Shown: piece after piece, positions 23,448 through 36,300 of the stretch
How the letters are laid out: the number at the start of each line of letters is the position of its first letter
Numbering within the stretch: position 1 is the stretch's first letter
Assembly (NCBI GenBank): GCA_013398295.1
Contig: VZSF01003482.1
Span: 429,809-493,808, forward strand
Length of the DNA: 64,000 nucleotides
Direction: 5' to 3'
Source: Chionis minor
Lineage: Eukaryota; Chordata; Aves; Charadriiformes; Chionididae
The notes under the pieces: model-generated
The model's database searches: none
What the model saw: the letters and a program-made list of their open reading frames with translations, nothing else
What the model was told of the DNA's origin: nothing
Position numbers and translations under genes: made by a program

Positions 23448-24769
23448 ATATAGAAGAAATATGGAAAAACTTCAATAAGCAAGCCATTATGCATGCAAGC
23501 CATTACCTTCTGTTGGGTAGAACTGGAAGTTTTCAGCTACATCACTAGCCCTGTACTGAAAGTTTCTGGAGGTTTTATTTTGTTCAAAGCATAGACAGCT
23601 GCATTTTCCGTATTTCCCAATTCTATCCGTGACACTAAGTGAAGATCCACTTGCCCCTGACATACAATGCAGGTGCAGACATAGAGCTTTCATTTAAAAG
23701 CTAACTATGACACTCTCATCTCAGGAACCAGAAGTGCAGATGTTCAACACAGCAAGGGATCAAACCTGTGTCTTCACTCAGACGTCCAGAAGTTAGTGTA
23801 TTTGTTAACAACTCCTGAACCTTGAGGAACATAACTGTCACATCTATGTAGATACTGAAAGCTGTCATGTCTCTGTATTTATAAATCTTTTCTAGCTTTT
23901 GTGATGGTCCTACAGCTCTAACATGCTAAAGCTGCAAAGCAGTCTAGGGGAATATTTTCTCTTTCTATTGATTCCAGCAAAAGACACCTTAATCTCTGGT
24001 TTCAAATCAAAATTGCTCTAGGAAATATCTGTGCACTTCATCATTTGAATCCAGTTGCCAGGTAACACAAACTTTAGGTTTTTTCCAGTAATTGATGTAA
24101 AAAATAAATGTTTGTTTGAAATTTAAGCTAATTCTGATTGGAAGCATGCCACATGTGGTGTCTCACTTTCTTGATGTAAATCTAAATGTAAATTCTGCTG
24201 TAAGCATTCATGTTTAAGAATGGAAAATTTACTTACCAGAACTATCCTCCAGTATGTCTTATAATTCCCCTTTCCCAGAAATACTCTAGGCAGTAAGTTC
24301 AAGCAAGCAATAATTAATTAAAGCTGTATTTTAAAAAAAAGATGTAGAATTCAAAATAGACTCATTAAACAAAATGGAATAAATATATACAAGGAGATTG
24401 TTACAGTATTACCAATCTTTAATCTAGAACAGAACATTACTGTTACGTTGAGGCACAGAGCTTGCAGTTCTGAATTTATCTTTACATTCATTTAGCTGTA
24501 GTTCCACTTTCTTCCAAACACTCTATCAAATTACGCAAATCCTAAATTGATGTGTATCTACTCAGGCACATGTTTTCTAGAAATGCAAGTTAATTGTCCG
24601 TAGATGAAATTCTTTTTAAATTATTTTCAGTAACACTTGCAGTCACAAGCAGGCTTTCCTTTCCTTCAGAATTAGATTTGGTGTCAAAGACAACAGAGTT
24701 AAAGAAAAATAATGCATTTCCAATTTGAAACCGTACTGCTTATTACTAAGGTACAATTATAAGCATGAG
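23448..24769. other. AT-rich DNA with no recognised gene
   Basis: No motif, exon or repeat recognised. Confidence 0.5.
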
Positions 24770-25172
24770 TGTATTGGGTGTCTGTGCCTAGATGCTGGCA
24801 ACGAGGGGCTAATAGGGGTGGCCCCTGTGAGGAGAGGCCAGGACTGACCTGTGCCAGACAGACAGTTCCAGTCAGGTCCAAAGGACCCATTGCTGTGCAC
24901 AGCTGAGCCCCTCAGTCGAGGTGGTGGAACCTCTGAGAAAATGTAGTTAAGAAAGTGCAAAAAGTGCTGCAAAGCAGAAATGAGAGAAATGTGAGAGAAA
25001 CAGCCCTGCAGGCAACAAGGTGAGAGAAGAAGGTGCTCCAGGTGCCAGAGCAGAGATTCCCCTGCAGGTCAAGGTGGGCAAGGTGGAGCAGATATCCACA
25101 CTGCGACCTATGGAGGAACCCACACCACAGCAGGTGGACATGCCCTGAAGGATGCTGCATCTGAAAGATGCC
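24770..25172 (+). mobile_element. Avian LTR, 5' portion
   Basis: Starts TGTATTGGGTGTCTG and contains blocks I recognise from the 5' half of the LTR type whose 3' half sits at 1-362: gtggcccctgtgaggagagg, cagccctgcaggcaacaagg, and repeated gagcag/cctgcag units (25040-25135) such as tggagcagatatccacactg. It breaks off near 25172, without the 3' half. Family recognition is from memory; no internal retroviral sequence. Confidence 0.55.
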
Positions 25173-25212
25173 TTTTGAATTACCTGCAGATTTATTACTT
25201 GCCAAAATAAGC

Positions 25213-25283
25213 AAAAAAAAAAAAAAAAAAAAAAAAAGATTTTTTTTTTAACTTTATCACTNATGTTACTATTAAAATTTTTT

Positions 25284-25324
<41 letters not shown>
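25213..25324. repeat. Two poly-A runs around a single N (low-complexity, possible join)
   Basis: A25 at 25213-25237, a short T-rich stretch, one N at 25262, then A37 at 25288-25324. The N may mark a contig join or an unresolved base in simple sequence. Confidence 0.8.
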
Positions 25325-25325
<1 letters not shown>

Positions 25326-28300
25326 CATTTCTTTTTCACATTCATCACTCTAAACAGACTAAAACAGTCTACAATAGTTATAGTGAATAGCATTCTTCAA
25401 CTAAGTCTATAGGATACGCCACCAGATGTCAAGCACTGGGACAGAAAGACTCCACAAGCTACAGCTAGAACTCAGGTATTCTGAGACACAGTGTTTCTGA
25501 AAAGTACCCAACTGACATATGAAAGGTTCCAAGTTTTTCAAGGTGTCATTATCCTATTATATTCTCTGATAAGGATCTGGCACATTTATAATGGACTTTC
25601 AAGCAAACATGGGAGCCGTTAACAATGCATTCCTCCAGTGCCTTGATAGCGTTTCGACAGAGTTCTGTTTGGTCGAGGACTTAATAATAGAATAGGCGTC
25701 AAGGTCTCCTAATCTTGATCATGCTTTGTTACCAAGTTCCTTAACATATTAGATGATGGACTTTGAAGAGAGTCTAGAACAGAAAAAAATGTAATTGATA
25801 AGACGTCAGAAAACAAGACGAGAATTGCACAACCAAGATTGACAATCAAACCCTAGGTAAAATATGAGTGCTAAACTACACAGTCAAACTGCTACCTAAT
25901 AATACTATGGTTTTATTCCTGCGCTGCATGTCACTGTTACGACTATGGGTCAGTGCTCTTTTTTTTTTTTTTTTTTTTCCCCTTTCTTCTTTTGGCTGAA
26001 AGATGGATATTTCTTTGTCAGTCATTTGATAAGCGTTCTGTTGTGTTTATACAGTTTTTGGACGGACGTTTCAGTCTCTTCAGTGCTGCAGTTGTCATCA
26101 GTTTCCTTTCAGGAGAGAAACACTTTTCTCTATGTTTTTTTGAAGTTTACTGGTATGAAATCATGTAGAAACCACATAGGAGTTAACTATACAGAATCCT
26201 CTGTGTGCCCCATCCACAATTATCTGTAGAGATACATACAGTATATAGTGAAGGGGTATGTGTTGCATATGTGTATGTAAACAAAAAAACATATAATGAA
26301 TTCGGTACTTCTAAACTCAGATATTGCAGTCATTTCTGACCATGACTTTGAAACTCCTGATTTTCTTCTTTGTGAGGGATTTAGAGAGGTACCTAGTTAT
26401 ATCCCTTTAGTAAAAAATCAAGCTTTTCAGTTTAGCTTACTTTTCAGAACTTACTGCTCCTATTAATCTCTTCACAAAAATTTTATTCTGAGATTTAAAT
26501 GTTGTAACACTCATGTTGAGACTAAGACTGTACAAAATCTAATTCAGTACAAAAAAGGAAACATTAAAAGATGGACAGGAGTAATCTTAGAACATTATCA
26601 TGACTGTGTTTCTTTCTTATATTGGAATACATGTGAAAATACTGAGAGTTGTCCATCCTCTTTCTATATTGAGCAGTTAAGAAACACAACTTGGAGAAAA
26701 AAAAGGCCAGTTGCCAAGATCTCCCTAGATGTCCCACTACCACCCAAAAAATTAAAATATCTTGCCCTCCCTTGCAGTCATTGAAACATTAATTGATTCA
26801 CTTTTATCTTTCATTATATTATCTTATGATGGTGAAAAAGAAAGGACTTAATCAAAAAGAAAAACACAGGGAGAAGGACTATCAAGTAGTGTTATGGTGA
26901 GTCCAGAAAAAGACTGAGCACCCCGTACCTTATTCTGTAACAAATTCTGGGCAAGCTTCTCCGCTGGCATCTTTGCATCTGCAATACACTTTGTCATAGC
27001 ATGTTACTGTCACCAGCAACATGCTGTTACTGCAGCATTTGGCCTGCTACTAAACATGTTTAGCTCATATAAAACAAATGAGCAAAGAAATTGCTTTGTC
27101 TGTGATTCGTTTATCTTTTGAAAAAAAGGGAGGCTAATAGAACTGCAACTGAAGGCACCATTACCTTGATAAAATATTACTCAGTTAATGAGTTCCAATT
27201 CTTGTAACTCTCGTAATAGATGCTTGCATAAACTTGCACAGATAGTGTAAGCAACTGTTGTGCTAGCTTTCTGACAGAATCCTGTCGCTTCTTTCCTACC
27301 CTAAAGCAATTCCTCAGTACTCAACCACAATATTTCTTAAGCCATGACAGTCAATTGTAGTAACATATCAGATGGTTTGCAGTGACCATAGACAGAAACT
27401 AGAATAAGGCTCATTGCTTAAGAGACAAAATCACCCTCATCATTACCCTTAAACGTATTTTCTCTGCAGATGGCATATTCTTCTGTTTGTGGATATTGAA
27501 TTCTGTGGCCCATATTTGCAGATAATATAATTTGTGTCTGCAACCAAAATGAACACAACTAATCTTATCTGCTAAGTCAATAAGCAAACCCTAACCTAGT
27601 TAGCACTTCAATGAGAAAGTCATTAGGAATCTGAGGTACTATGGAAGCGGAAGTACTTCATTAAGCCTGTTATTACTACTGAACTGAGAGGAAGTAAAAA
27701 AGGACAAACGGTTTTTGATGTATTGTGATTAGATGTCAATAATGCATAGGTATGTGCTCATTTGGAAGAACAGCAAGAGCTTTTGTGAGCTACATAATGC
27801 CTCATTGTTTTGGGGTCGAAACTGCCTAATAGGCATCCACAGACATTTTGGCCAAAGCACCTGTGTAAAATCACAACCACTGGGTCACTGCTCTCCACTC
27901 TGAATAGTGTGGCACTTGAACTCCTTTTACCATTCGGGTTTCCCAGTTTCACCATTAGCTTTTATCCCAGCTTCCACTTAAAAAGATCACCAAATTTAAG
28001 TGCTTATTAAGTTAAGTGCTTATTAAGTGCCTCATTTAAGTGCTTAATAAGTTAATTATGAGATTCTACTACTGCTTTCCACCTGGATTGCATCACTAGG
28101 GCCAAGTGTTTGTAGGATTTAAAATAATATTTTTTTTTTTTAAATTAAGTGCCTGTTTTTTTTCAGTGGGTGTTAGAAGTGAGTGTGTTTTGATAGTCTC
28201 ACCATGCTCTCTTTTGTCTTCTTTGCTATGCAAGTGGTTTAAAAACCTGGTGGAATCTTTTGTAGAATTTTTCTCTGTTGGACACATTCACTTACAGCTC

Positions 28301-30740
28301 AGAGCTAAAAGGAGCTATTCATTCTGGTCCTGATAAATAAGTACTTAAAGGCACCTGGTAAGTTCAGCAATGTCTCCAACACGTTTGGCATAGCTCAACT
28401 TACGGACAGTATGAAATCTATTTCACAAGTGAGTCTTAATAATTTGTCCCAAATATTTCTATTTCCACTGTCCTTGGAACAAAATAGCTGCAACTGGTGA
28501 TTTAAATGTTTTTGCAACTCTATTTCTATTGCAAGAGACGTTCTAAAATGATACTTGTTATTGTATTTTCTTGTTGTTTCAGTTGTGTTTTGTTGAACGT
28601 AGGAATAAGTTTATTACTCTTCTGTAAGACCTGATTCTAGACATAGAGTAAGAGATGTTAAATAGCATACTACTAGGAGCTTTACTATTACAATTCTCAG
28701 ACATGCCTTTAGAAGTAATTGTATGTATTTTTTCATTGACTAAGTCAACGGAGTCCAAGCACACTTTTAACACAAACTTAGGTGTTAAACAGGAAACCCC
28801 AGTACATACTGTGGGTTGTTGTAAATAGGAGCAACTTTTGATGTGTTAGCGGATAGGGAAAACGAAAACAGCAAAATATTATGAGCAGTAGCAGATGTAC
28901 CGAAAAGGGCATGACATAACACTGATGTAGTTCTTCACACTTTCTATGTTGATAGACTAAAAGATCACATTTCCATTTTTAGGAACAAGCATCTTTAAAC
29001 TGCATGCAACGTGGTGCCAAAATACTCCTGTAATACTATGTGGTTGATATTTCCTACTGTATATGTCTGAGCTTTTGGTGTTGAGTAATCGTAACATGAC
29101 AGCAAATGTCTGGAGGATCAATTCTGCATCAGACATTGATATAACTAATAAACAAAGTGGCTTTGTATAAGAAAGTAGGATTATATTGATAGCAACAGAT
29201 TTTTATATTAATAGCAAGGTAGAGTTATATTGATAGGAATTTATACCTGATTAAGAACCATCAACTTGGAATTTTATATTGATAGGAATGTAGGATTATA
29301 TTTACAGCAACTAACTAAAGCAGCTACATTAAAAAATATTTCTAGACTATACATGACATTCTTTGCACATCCAAATGCAAGCAGCTGCCTAAGAAATAGA
29401 CAATATTGTTCGAGAAATCAATTCGTACTTTGTCCTGTTCCGAGTGGCTGTTTACATAACTGTTGATTTTTACATGATATTTATGAAACAATTACATAAA
29501 GAAATATAAATCAAAGTGTCTGCAAGGTGCTTATCCTCAGGCAAAATTATAGGCTTCTCATCTATAACTATTCGATAGTGATCAACGTGAGAACACAGTG
29601 AGACCTGATGTGTTACAGCTAACCACACAGATTCATTTCCAGTGAGGAGAAAAGAAGAAAAGGCAACATATCCTCTTTCAGTAACTGGGAATGGTAACCA
29701 TCAGCAGTATTTTCTGTTTTACGTATAACTCCAGTGTTGTTTCATCTGCTAGAGAAGTACCATTGTGATTTCAATAGCCAGAATTTACACTGGTCTGGTG
29801 TGTTCTGTAATCCCATCTCCTCTTCTTCCTTTTCTATGTCTACCTCTTCCATTTACTCAAAGAACTACTTCCAGCTTAGACAAGCTCACTCCCTCTTAGA
29901 CCAGTTATCAGAGGCTCTTCATCTAGAACTGCCTGTTGGACCAGCATTGCAAAGCTGGCCTCTGACTGAGAAAACAGCATAAGGAAAAATAGCAACAAAG
30001 GATAAAAAAAAAAAAAAGATAAATAACTGGAGGCAAAATAAAGGGTTTTAAAGAAGTGTAGGGAGAGTAATTAAAGGTAACAGGCTGGGGAAAGGATTTA
30101 AAATAGAAGCAGAGGGGGTGTGAGACTAAAAATTGCTGCAATAAAAATACTGCCTGAAATAATCCCTTCGATTTAGGGAGAACTGATTATAGCAGATATC
30201 AGTGTCACTCATGTGGCCTGAGGAAGGGGTTAATAAAAGATTGTTTGTCTTTATTTCCAGAATTCTCCTGCAGGAAAGTCCTAAATTCACAAGGCAGTGA
30301 AAAACATTGTTCAGGTTAGATTTTACTTAGATGAATATAAGAAGCACTGCCACCAGGTCCTCTTTAATCAGAGAGGCAGTGCTGTCTCCAGTTATTCTAC
30401 CCACCTGAATGCAATCATATAGCAGAGGCTGAAGCCAGTGTAAGTACAACACAATTACGCTTTTAAGATGGGACCATACTGTCTACATTTCCTGATCTCC
30501 TTGCCCCTTTCTAAGTAAATTTTAAAATTTCGCTTGTTTTCCAGCATCCACGCAAAATTTGCTCCAACTCTACCTTTTGAACATGTATATTGCAAACTTT
30601 TTCTCATACTTACTCTAAGATTGGTTGGAGCTCATGGCTTTTGCTAACCATAGGAATACTATGAAACAATAAAAATAAATTACTGCAGACTAGAGAGAGC
30701 ATCTCTCTGCAAGCACTGCAGACAACACCAGTGGGTTTTT
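25325..30740. other. AT-rich DNA, no recognised gene
   Basis: Contains a T run at about 25959-25978, three taagtgctta-type repeats near 27997-28055, and five copies of a 16-bp ttatattgatagcaac-like unit in 29181-29311. No exon or known repeat recognised. Confidence 0.5.
29181..29311. repeat. Dispersed 16-bp degenerate repeat, five units
   Basis: Units of ttatattgatagcaac type start at 29181, 29203, 29225, 29274 and 29296. Pairs are spaced 22 bp apart (first to second, second to third, fourth to fifth), which suggests an old 22-bp tandem interrupted once. Confidence 0.65.
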
Positions 30741-30778
30741 TTCACAGAATCATAGAATGGTTTAGATTGGAAGGGACC

Positions 30779-31949
30779 TTAAAGATCATCTAACTCCAAT
30801 ACCCTTCTGCCCTGGACAGGGACACCTCTCACTAGACCTGATTGCTCAAAGGCCCATCCAACCTGGCCTTGAACACTTCCAGGGATGGGGCATCCACAAC
30901 TTCCCTGAACAACCTGTTCCAGTACCTTACCATCCTCATGGTGAAAAATTCTTCCTGTTATCGAATCATAATCTACCCTCTTCCACTTTGAAGTCATTAC
31001 CCCTTGTCCTGTCACTCCGTGCCCTTGTAAAAAGGCCCTCTCCTGCCTTCTTGTTGGCCCCCTTCAGATGCTGGAAACCTGCTATAACATCTCCCCGGAG
31101 CCTTCTCTTCTCTAGGCTGAACAAACCCAGCACTCTCAGCCTGTCCTCATAGCAGAGGTGCTTCAGCCCTTCTTTGTGGCCCTTCTCTGGACCCTCTCCA
31201 ACAGCTCCATGTCCTTCTTATGTTGGGGGCTCCAGGGCTGGACACAGGACTCCAGGTGGGGTCTCATGAGAGCAGAGTACAGGGGCAGAATCACCTCCCT
31301 CAGCCTGCTGGCCACATTTATTTTGATGCAGCTCAGGATGTAGTTGGCTTTCTGGGTTGTGAGCACACATTGCCGGCTCATTTGCAGCTTCTCATCTACC
31401 AACTACCTCAAGTCCTTCTCCTCAGGGCTGCTCTCAATCCATTCTCTGCCCAGCCTGTATTTGTGCTTGGGATTGTCCTGACCCACGTGCAGGACTCTGC
31501 ACTTGGCCTTGTTGAACGTTGTAAGTTTGGCATGGGGCCGTCTCTCAAGCCTGTCCAGGTCCCTCTGGATGGCATCCTGTCCCTCCAGTGTGTCAACTGT
31601 GCTACACAGCCTGGTGTCATCGGGAAGCTTGCTGAGGGTGCGCTCAGTTCCAACATCCGTTGTCACCAACAAAGATTTTAAATAATATTGGTCCCAGTAC
31701 TGACCCCTGAGGAACACCACTTGTCACTGCTTGCCACTTGGACATCAAGGCACTGACCGCAACTCTTTGAGTGCAAGCATCCAACCAGTTCCTTATCCAG
31801 CCAGTGGTGCATCCATCAAATCCATGTCTCTCCAATTTAGAGACCAGAATGTCATGTGTGACAGTGTCAAATGCCTTGCACAAGTCCAGATAGATGACAC
31901 CTCTTGCTCTCCCCTTATCCACCAAAGCTGTAACCCCACCATAGAAGGC
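30779..31949 (-). pseudogene. CR1 ORF2 remnant: RT palm to C-terminus
   Basis: Right to left: [79 protein letters not shown], a frame change, LSKLPDDTRLC in the catalytic position, [40 protein letters not shown] and [13 protein letters not shown], then decayed tail. The LPDD box matches CR1-A exactly and lacks the normal Phe-Ala. Frameshifts break the frame. Confidence 0.87.
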
Positions 31950-31954
31950 CTGGT

Positions 31955-32380
31955 GCCGTGTATACCATCCCATCCTGAAAAAAAACAAAGTTGTGGCAGT
32001 GACACCAGCCATGAAACCATGTGTTAACAGACTAAGTGCATCTGTTTCTTCCAGTGTGACTGCCTGCAACTGGAAGGAGAGAAGAAAAAATACCCTGCCC
32101 CCCACATACCCTTACTAACTATCCCAAGGCCCTGAAGTCCCGCTTAATTACTCTTGGACTATGTGTGGTGACTCCATTGCCACCCACATTGAAGAGGAGC
32201 AGTGGATAACAGTCCAAGGGTCATACCAGGCTAGGAAGTTTCCCAGTGATATGCCTAACCCGGGCCTCAGGGTGGCAGCAGGTTTCCCTAAAAGGAGGGT
32301 CTGCCTGGCATACTGGACCCTGTGTTCCCCTCAGAAGTGAGTTGCCTACAACCTGTCTTTCTGTTCCTCGTGGAGACGGT
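31955..32380 (-). pseudogene. CR1 ORF1 remnant: SGNH/GDSL esterase-like domain
   Basis: Translating the minus strand gives VVGNSLLRGTQGPVCQADPP, then RHITGKLPSLV, a stop, YPLLLFNVGGNGVTT, VIKRDFRALG, a stop, FSSLLPVAGS, and after a one-base shift NTWFHGWCHCHNFVFFQDG. This is the order of the esterase-like domain in CR1 ORF1. The GDSL-type block reads GNSL, so the Asp is changed. The C-terminal part of the domain is missing because of the jump to RT. No hallmark of recent function. Confidence 0.75.
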
Positions 32381-32420
32381 ACTTTTGAGAGTGTAGTCCT
32401 TGTTGGCTGTTTAAAAACTT

Positions 32421-32957
32421 TTTTTCCTGAGATTATTAGTCATACACAAACTTGTAAACACTTGAGGCTAGAAGTGATGGGAGATATTTTCCTTGCCAGC
32501 ACCCTGAACACTGCACTATATGAATAGCTATGCACTTACCGTTACACCACATGTCCACCAGATAAAACAGCAGTACTTTTAATAATAATGCAGGCAGATG
32601 TATTAATGCTGCCCTAACAGAAGCATACTTTTATGCTACTTAGATAATTTATCTTCACAGTAGTTGGCTGGTTTTGGGGTTTTTTTTTTGTTGTTGTTGG
32701 TTTTGGGTGGTTTGGTGGGTTTTTTGTGGGTTTTTTGTTTTGTTTTGGGTGGGTTTTTTTGTTTTGGGTTTTTTTGTTTTTTTTTTTTTGTTTTTTTTAA
32801 ACCAAAATCAACAGATGCTTTTGCATTTCAATGTTTATTCTACTGGTAACCACCTGCTACCTATATAGGACATTTGGTCTCATTATGTACATGTGACTTC
32901 TCTCTGATTTTCATAACTATTCTTAACAGGCTTTTAATAAAGTATAATCTCAAAACT
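32421..32957. other. Spacer with G/T-rich low-complexity tract
   Basis: 32664-32798 is made almost entirely of G and T with several GGG runs (gggtggtttggtggg). The plus-strand frames through it (Phe/Gly/Leu-rich) are composition artefacts. Confidence 0.8.
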
Positions 32958-33395
32958 AAGAGAAAAGCAATGAAGCTGTTGAAGGTTCTAGAGAACAGTT
33001 CTTATAAGGAGCAGCTGAGGGAACTGGGGTTGCTTAGTCTGGAGAAAAGGAGGTTGAGGGAAGACCTTATTGCTCTCTACCTGAAAGGAGGTTGTAGCGA
33101 GGTGGGGGTCAGTTTCTTCTCCCATGTGACAGGAGAAGAGGAAAAGGCCTGAAGTTGCACCAAGGGAGGTTTAGCATGGATATTAGGAAAAATTTCTTCA
33201 CAGAAAGGGTTGTCAAGCATTGGAACAGGCTGCCCAGGGAAGTGGTTGAGTGGCGACCCCTGGAGGTATTTAAAAGTCGTGTAGATATGATGCTTAGGGT
33301 TTAGTGGTGCACTTGGCAGTGTCAGGTTAACAGTGGGATTTGATGATCCTAAGGGTCTTCTCTAACCTAAATTGTTTTATGATTCTATGATTCTA
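32958..33395 (+). mobile_element. CR1 LINE 3' fragment
   Basis: 5'-truncated copy covering the end of ORF2 ([39 protein letters not shown]) and the 3' UTR, ending ttttatgattctatgattcta. The frame shifts at about 33140. Its ORF2 tail and 3' UTR resemble those of the copy at 57700, a subtype different from CR1-A and CR1-B. Confidence 0.88.
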
Positions 33396-36300
33396 AACAT
33401 GCTGGTCAGTTGATTCTATTTAATGAAGCTAAGATTACTTCAAAATCAGAATTCTTTAGTGAATTTACATGTATACATACTTACTTTAACAATTAATTTT
33501 TCCTGACTTTTTTTGAGGAAAACTAAATTCACTGAAACAGATTTTCATCCAAGAATATGTTATCCTGTAATAGTTAACTCGCTGCATATTTTCCAGTAAT
33601 TTATTCCCCTGAGGTTTTAAACATTTTTAAAACAAAGTATTTCAGCATCATTGCCCTTATTTTATCAATGAGGAAACTCAGAAGAAAAGAGCTGATCAAA
33701 GGACTAGGTGAAAGCTATAGAGAAAGAGATAGCAGTAGCAGGAATAGAACATTGTCAATCCAACTGCCAAATAGTGCTTCAGTCACTGAACTGGACTCCT
33801 ACTGACAGTTAATAAAACAGTGCATTAATTTCATAGAGATACTTAAGTAAGAGATAGTGACAAAAACATGGAGGAGGGGAACCCATATCACACTATCAGG
33901 TGTGTAGCCACATGCTGGCAAACTGCATAACTAAACTAACACTAACTGGTATTACTTCATGTGCAGTGTCTGATCTTGGTAAAAAACATCAGGAATATGT
34001 TATGCTAAAAACCAAGTAGCTGGTCACAGGACTCCACGACATTCATTTAGAAGTTACCAAATGAAAAAGAAAGGTGGGGGGGAAAAAAAAAAAAGTGGTT
34101 TTTTTTTTCAGGAAGGAAACAAGTGAAAACACCACAGAATTGCTATTGGTAATGTGGCAGCTTTACAACTATTTTAATCTATGCCATATGATGGAATATT
34201 GCCTCATAGTTTGGTTTTGTTTTTTTTTTAACTGAAAGCTGATTTAGTAGATCCAATTTCAAAGGGACAAATAATTTTTGCTTATATTTTGTGGACCACA
34301 TCTGAAAATATCATTCAGGGTTATAAGAATACAAGCCCTTTGCACTTTCTTTCTAAACAATATAAATACAAATATAGCTGTAGTGGACAGACTATGTCAA
34401 ATCCTTACCAGCAAATTCTACAGGACAGAACATAGTAGGTGTCTTTTGATGGGTACATGCACGCCTTCCACAGGATTGTTTTTTCCATGAACTTCTCTAT
34501 CTAAGCCATAACAGGGTTTGAACTAGCTAGTGCATGACTGTTGAAATCTTTGCCTAGTGTCATGTGATTGAAGGGATGTTTTTGTCAAAAACACAAAGTG
34601 TGTTTCTTCAAGATACTTTGAAGCTCAGGTCACAGAAATATCTTTGGAGAGCGTGTTTACAGAACTGGCAGAAAAGAGGAAAAAAAGAATAAACACTTCT
34701 ACATGCAAATTTATCATACTCAAACTTTATTATTATATTATTTATATAAAAATGATTTGTAGATGCCAATCTAACAACCACTTTGGTGTCAACTTCTTTG
34801 TCAATGATAATTTATTTGTAGACTAAGATGCATCTATATCTTTGCAATATTTTTCAGAGTTTGAGATGAAATACAGAAGCTATTTCTCAAAAAGAAAGTA
34901 TAACAGGCCAGGCTCCCCCATTTCACATTAAGATTACTATAGATACAGCAGAAAGAACTTAAATGTGTCAATATCCCTGTAGAGAAAAAGACTTAGGAAA
35001 ATACAGATGTTTTAGGGAGGGTTCACTTGCCTTTATCCCTGATTGAATGACCCTACATGATACAAAGTTTGCCAAAAATTGCCTACAACACATCAGAAGT
35101 AGTAATGGTTTTTAGCATAGAAAGGCAGTCTTACTCAGATAATACACCCTATCACAGTAGCTGTGAATATTACATTTTTTCTTGTACCAAAAATTCTTTT
35201 AGTGGAGCACAGCACAGAGTCCACGTGCATGACTGGATTCACGACAAATTTAGAGCTTTTAAAGGAGGACCAAATAGTTACCTTGCTGCAAAAACAGCCT
35301 ATGCATTTTTTTTCTGCCCAGTGGAATATACTTCAATTCAGTCTGCTGTTAATCAGAAATGACTGATGAGCTTTTCCCTCAGCCTGTGTGTTACGGAGCA
35401 GTACTTACAATGTTGAAGAAGAGGTGGAGTCACACTTTCTTCTGCACTTTGTTTCTCAAACTCATGGTGGGAAGTTTTAGGGGGGGTTCAGAGAAGGCCA
35501 GAAAGCATTAGATAGCATTGTACTGTGCACAAGCCATGCAACATTTGACCTCCCAGTTCTGGCCAGCTCAAGGTCCTGCCAGAGATGATAGTGTGTTTCT
35601 GAGTAACTTGGCGTGTGAACAAGAGCTGCTTAGGTCTGCCCATGAAATACAATATTCCTAGGCTCCTGTTTCTTGCATCTCATGATGCATCCTTACTGGA
35701 GCATTAATATACAATAAGCTATTGTGGAAAATTGCTGCACATCAGCTACTGCGTACTGCCTTATGGGCACGCTCCTCATGCACATTAAGTGGAAAAAAAT
35801 GTATTCCTCGTTCAGACTGCAAGTGAAAAATTGGGTTACACTGTACAATTTGCAAAGAGCAGATGCCGTGGTGGATGAGCTGAGTGTCATTTACCACACC
35901 CCATACAGTCTAAGGCCTGACAATCTCCACTCACATTAAAAAAACGTAAATTCAGATAGCGCAGAGCTCCACCCAAGAGTTTTCCTGGGCTCAAAGAGGA
36001 AGGATTCATCAGATATCCCTTTAACACAGCTGACTGGTTGTTCTGTGTTGCCCTAATATCATAAAACCACTTAAGGCGGTGTGGAGAATCAAGGCCTGAG
36101 CCTAGGTGCATACAGGGCCTGTATAAACAGCAGGAATATTGCCAAGAGGGTATTTCAGCAGCATCAGACTTGCATAGCCTGCAGCTCTCTCGGACTGCTG
36201 CATCCATATCCACCTACACTTAAAAGTGGCATAGGAAAAGTTGCACTGCGTTTCACCGGCAGACTTCACCGGCAGTCTTAAGGCCTTCCAATGCCTTCAG

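Larger units (their letters stand above)
30741..32420 (-). mobile_element. CR1 LINE copy CR1-B with ORF1-RT internal deletion
   Basis: 3' end at 30741 (tcacagaatcatagaatgg). It runs through the RT C-terminal half and palm to [11 protein letters not shown] near 31940, then jumps at about 31949 into the ORF1 esterase region, which continues to about 32420. The endonuclease and RT N-terminus are missing. Between 31171 and 31931 it has long blocks identical to CR1-A. Confidence 0.88.

Noticed and set aside
25200..25330. False duplication around the N at 25262 like that at 50650
   Set aside because: Sequences on the two sides do not repeat each other beyond poly-A.
18018..32420. Segmental duplication of the whole 18-19 kb and 31 kb regions
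   Set aside because: Identity is confined to blocks inside the CR1 bodies; flanks and 3' ends differ.
32664..32868. Hydrophobic Phe/Gly/Leu frames resembling membrane proteins
   Set aside because: Direct result of the G/T-rich tract.
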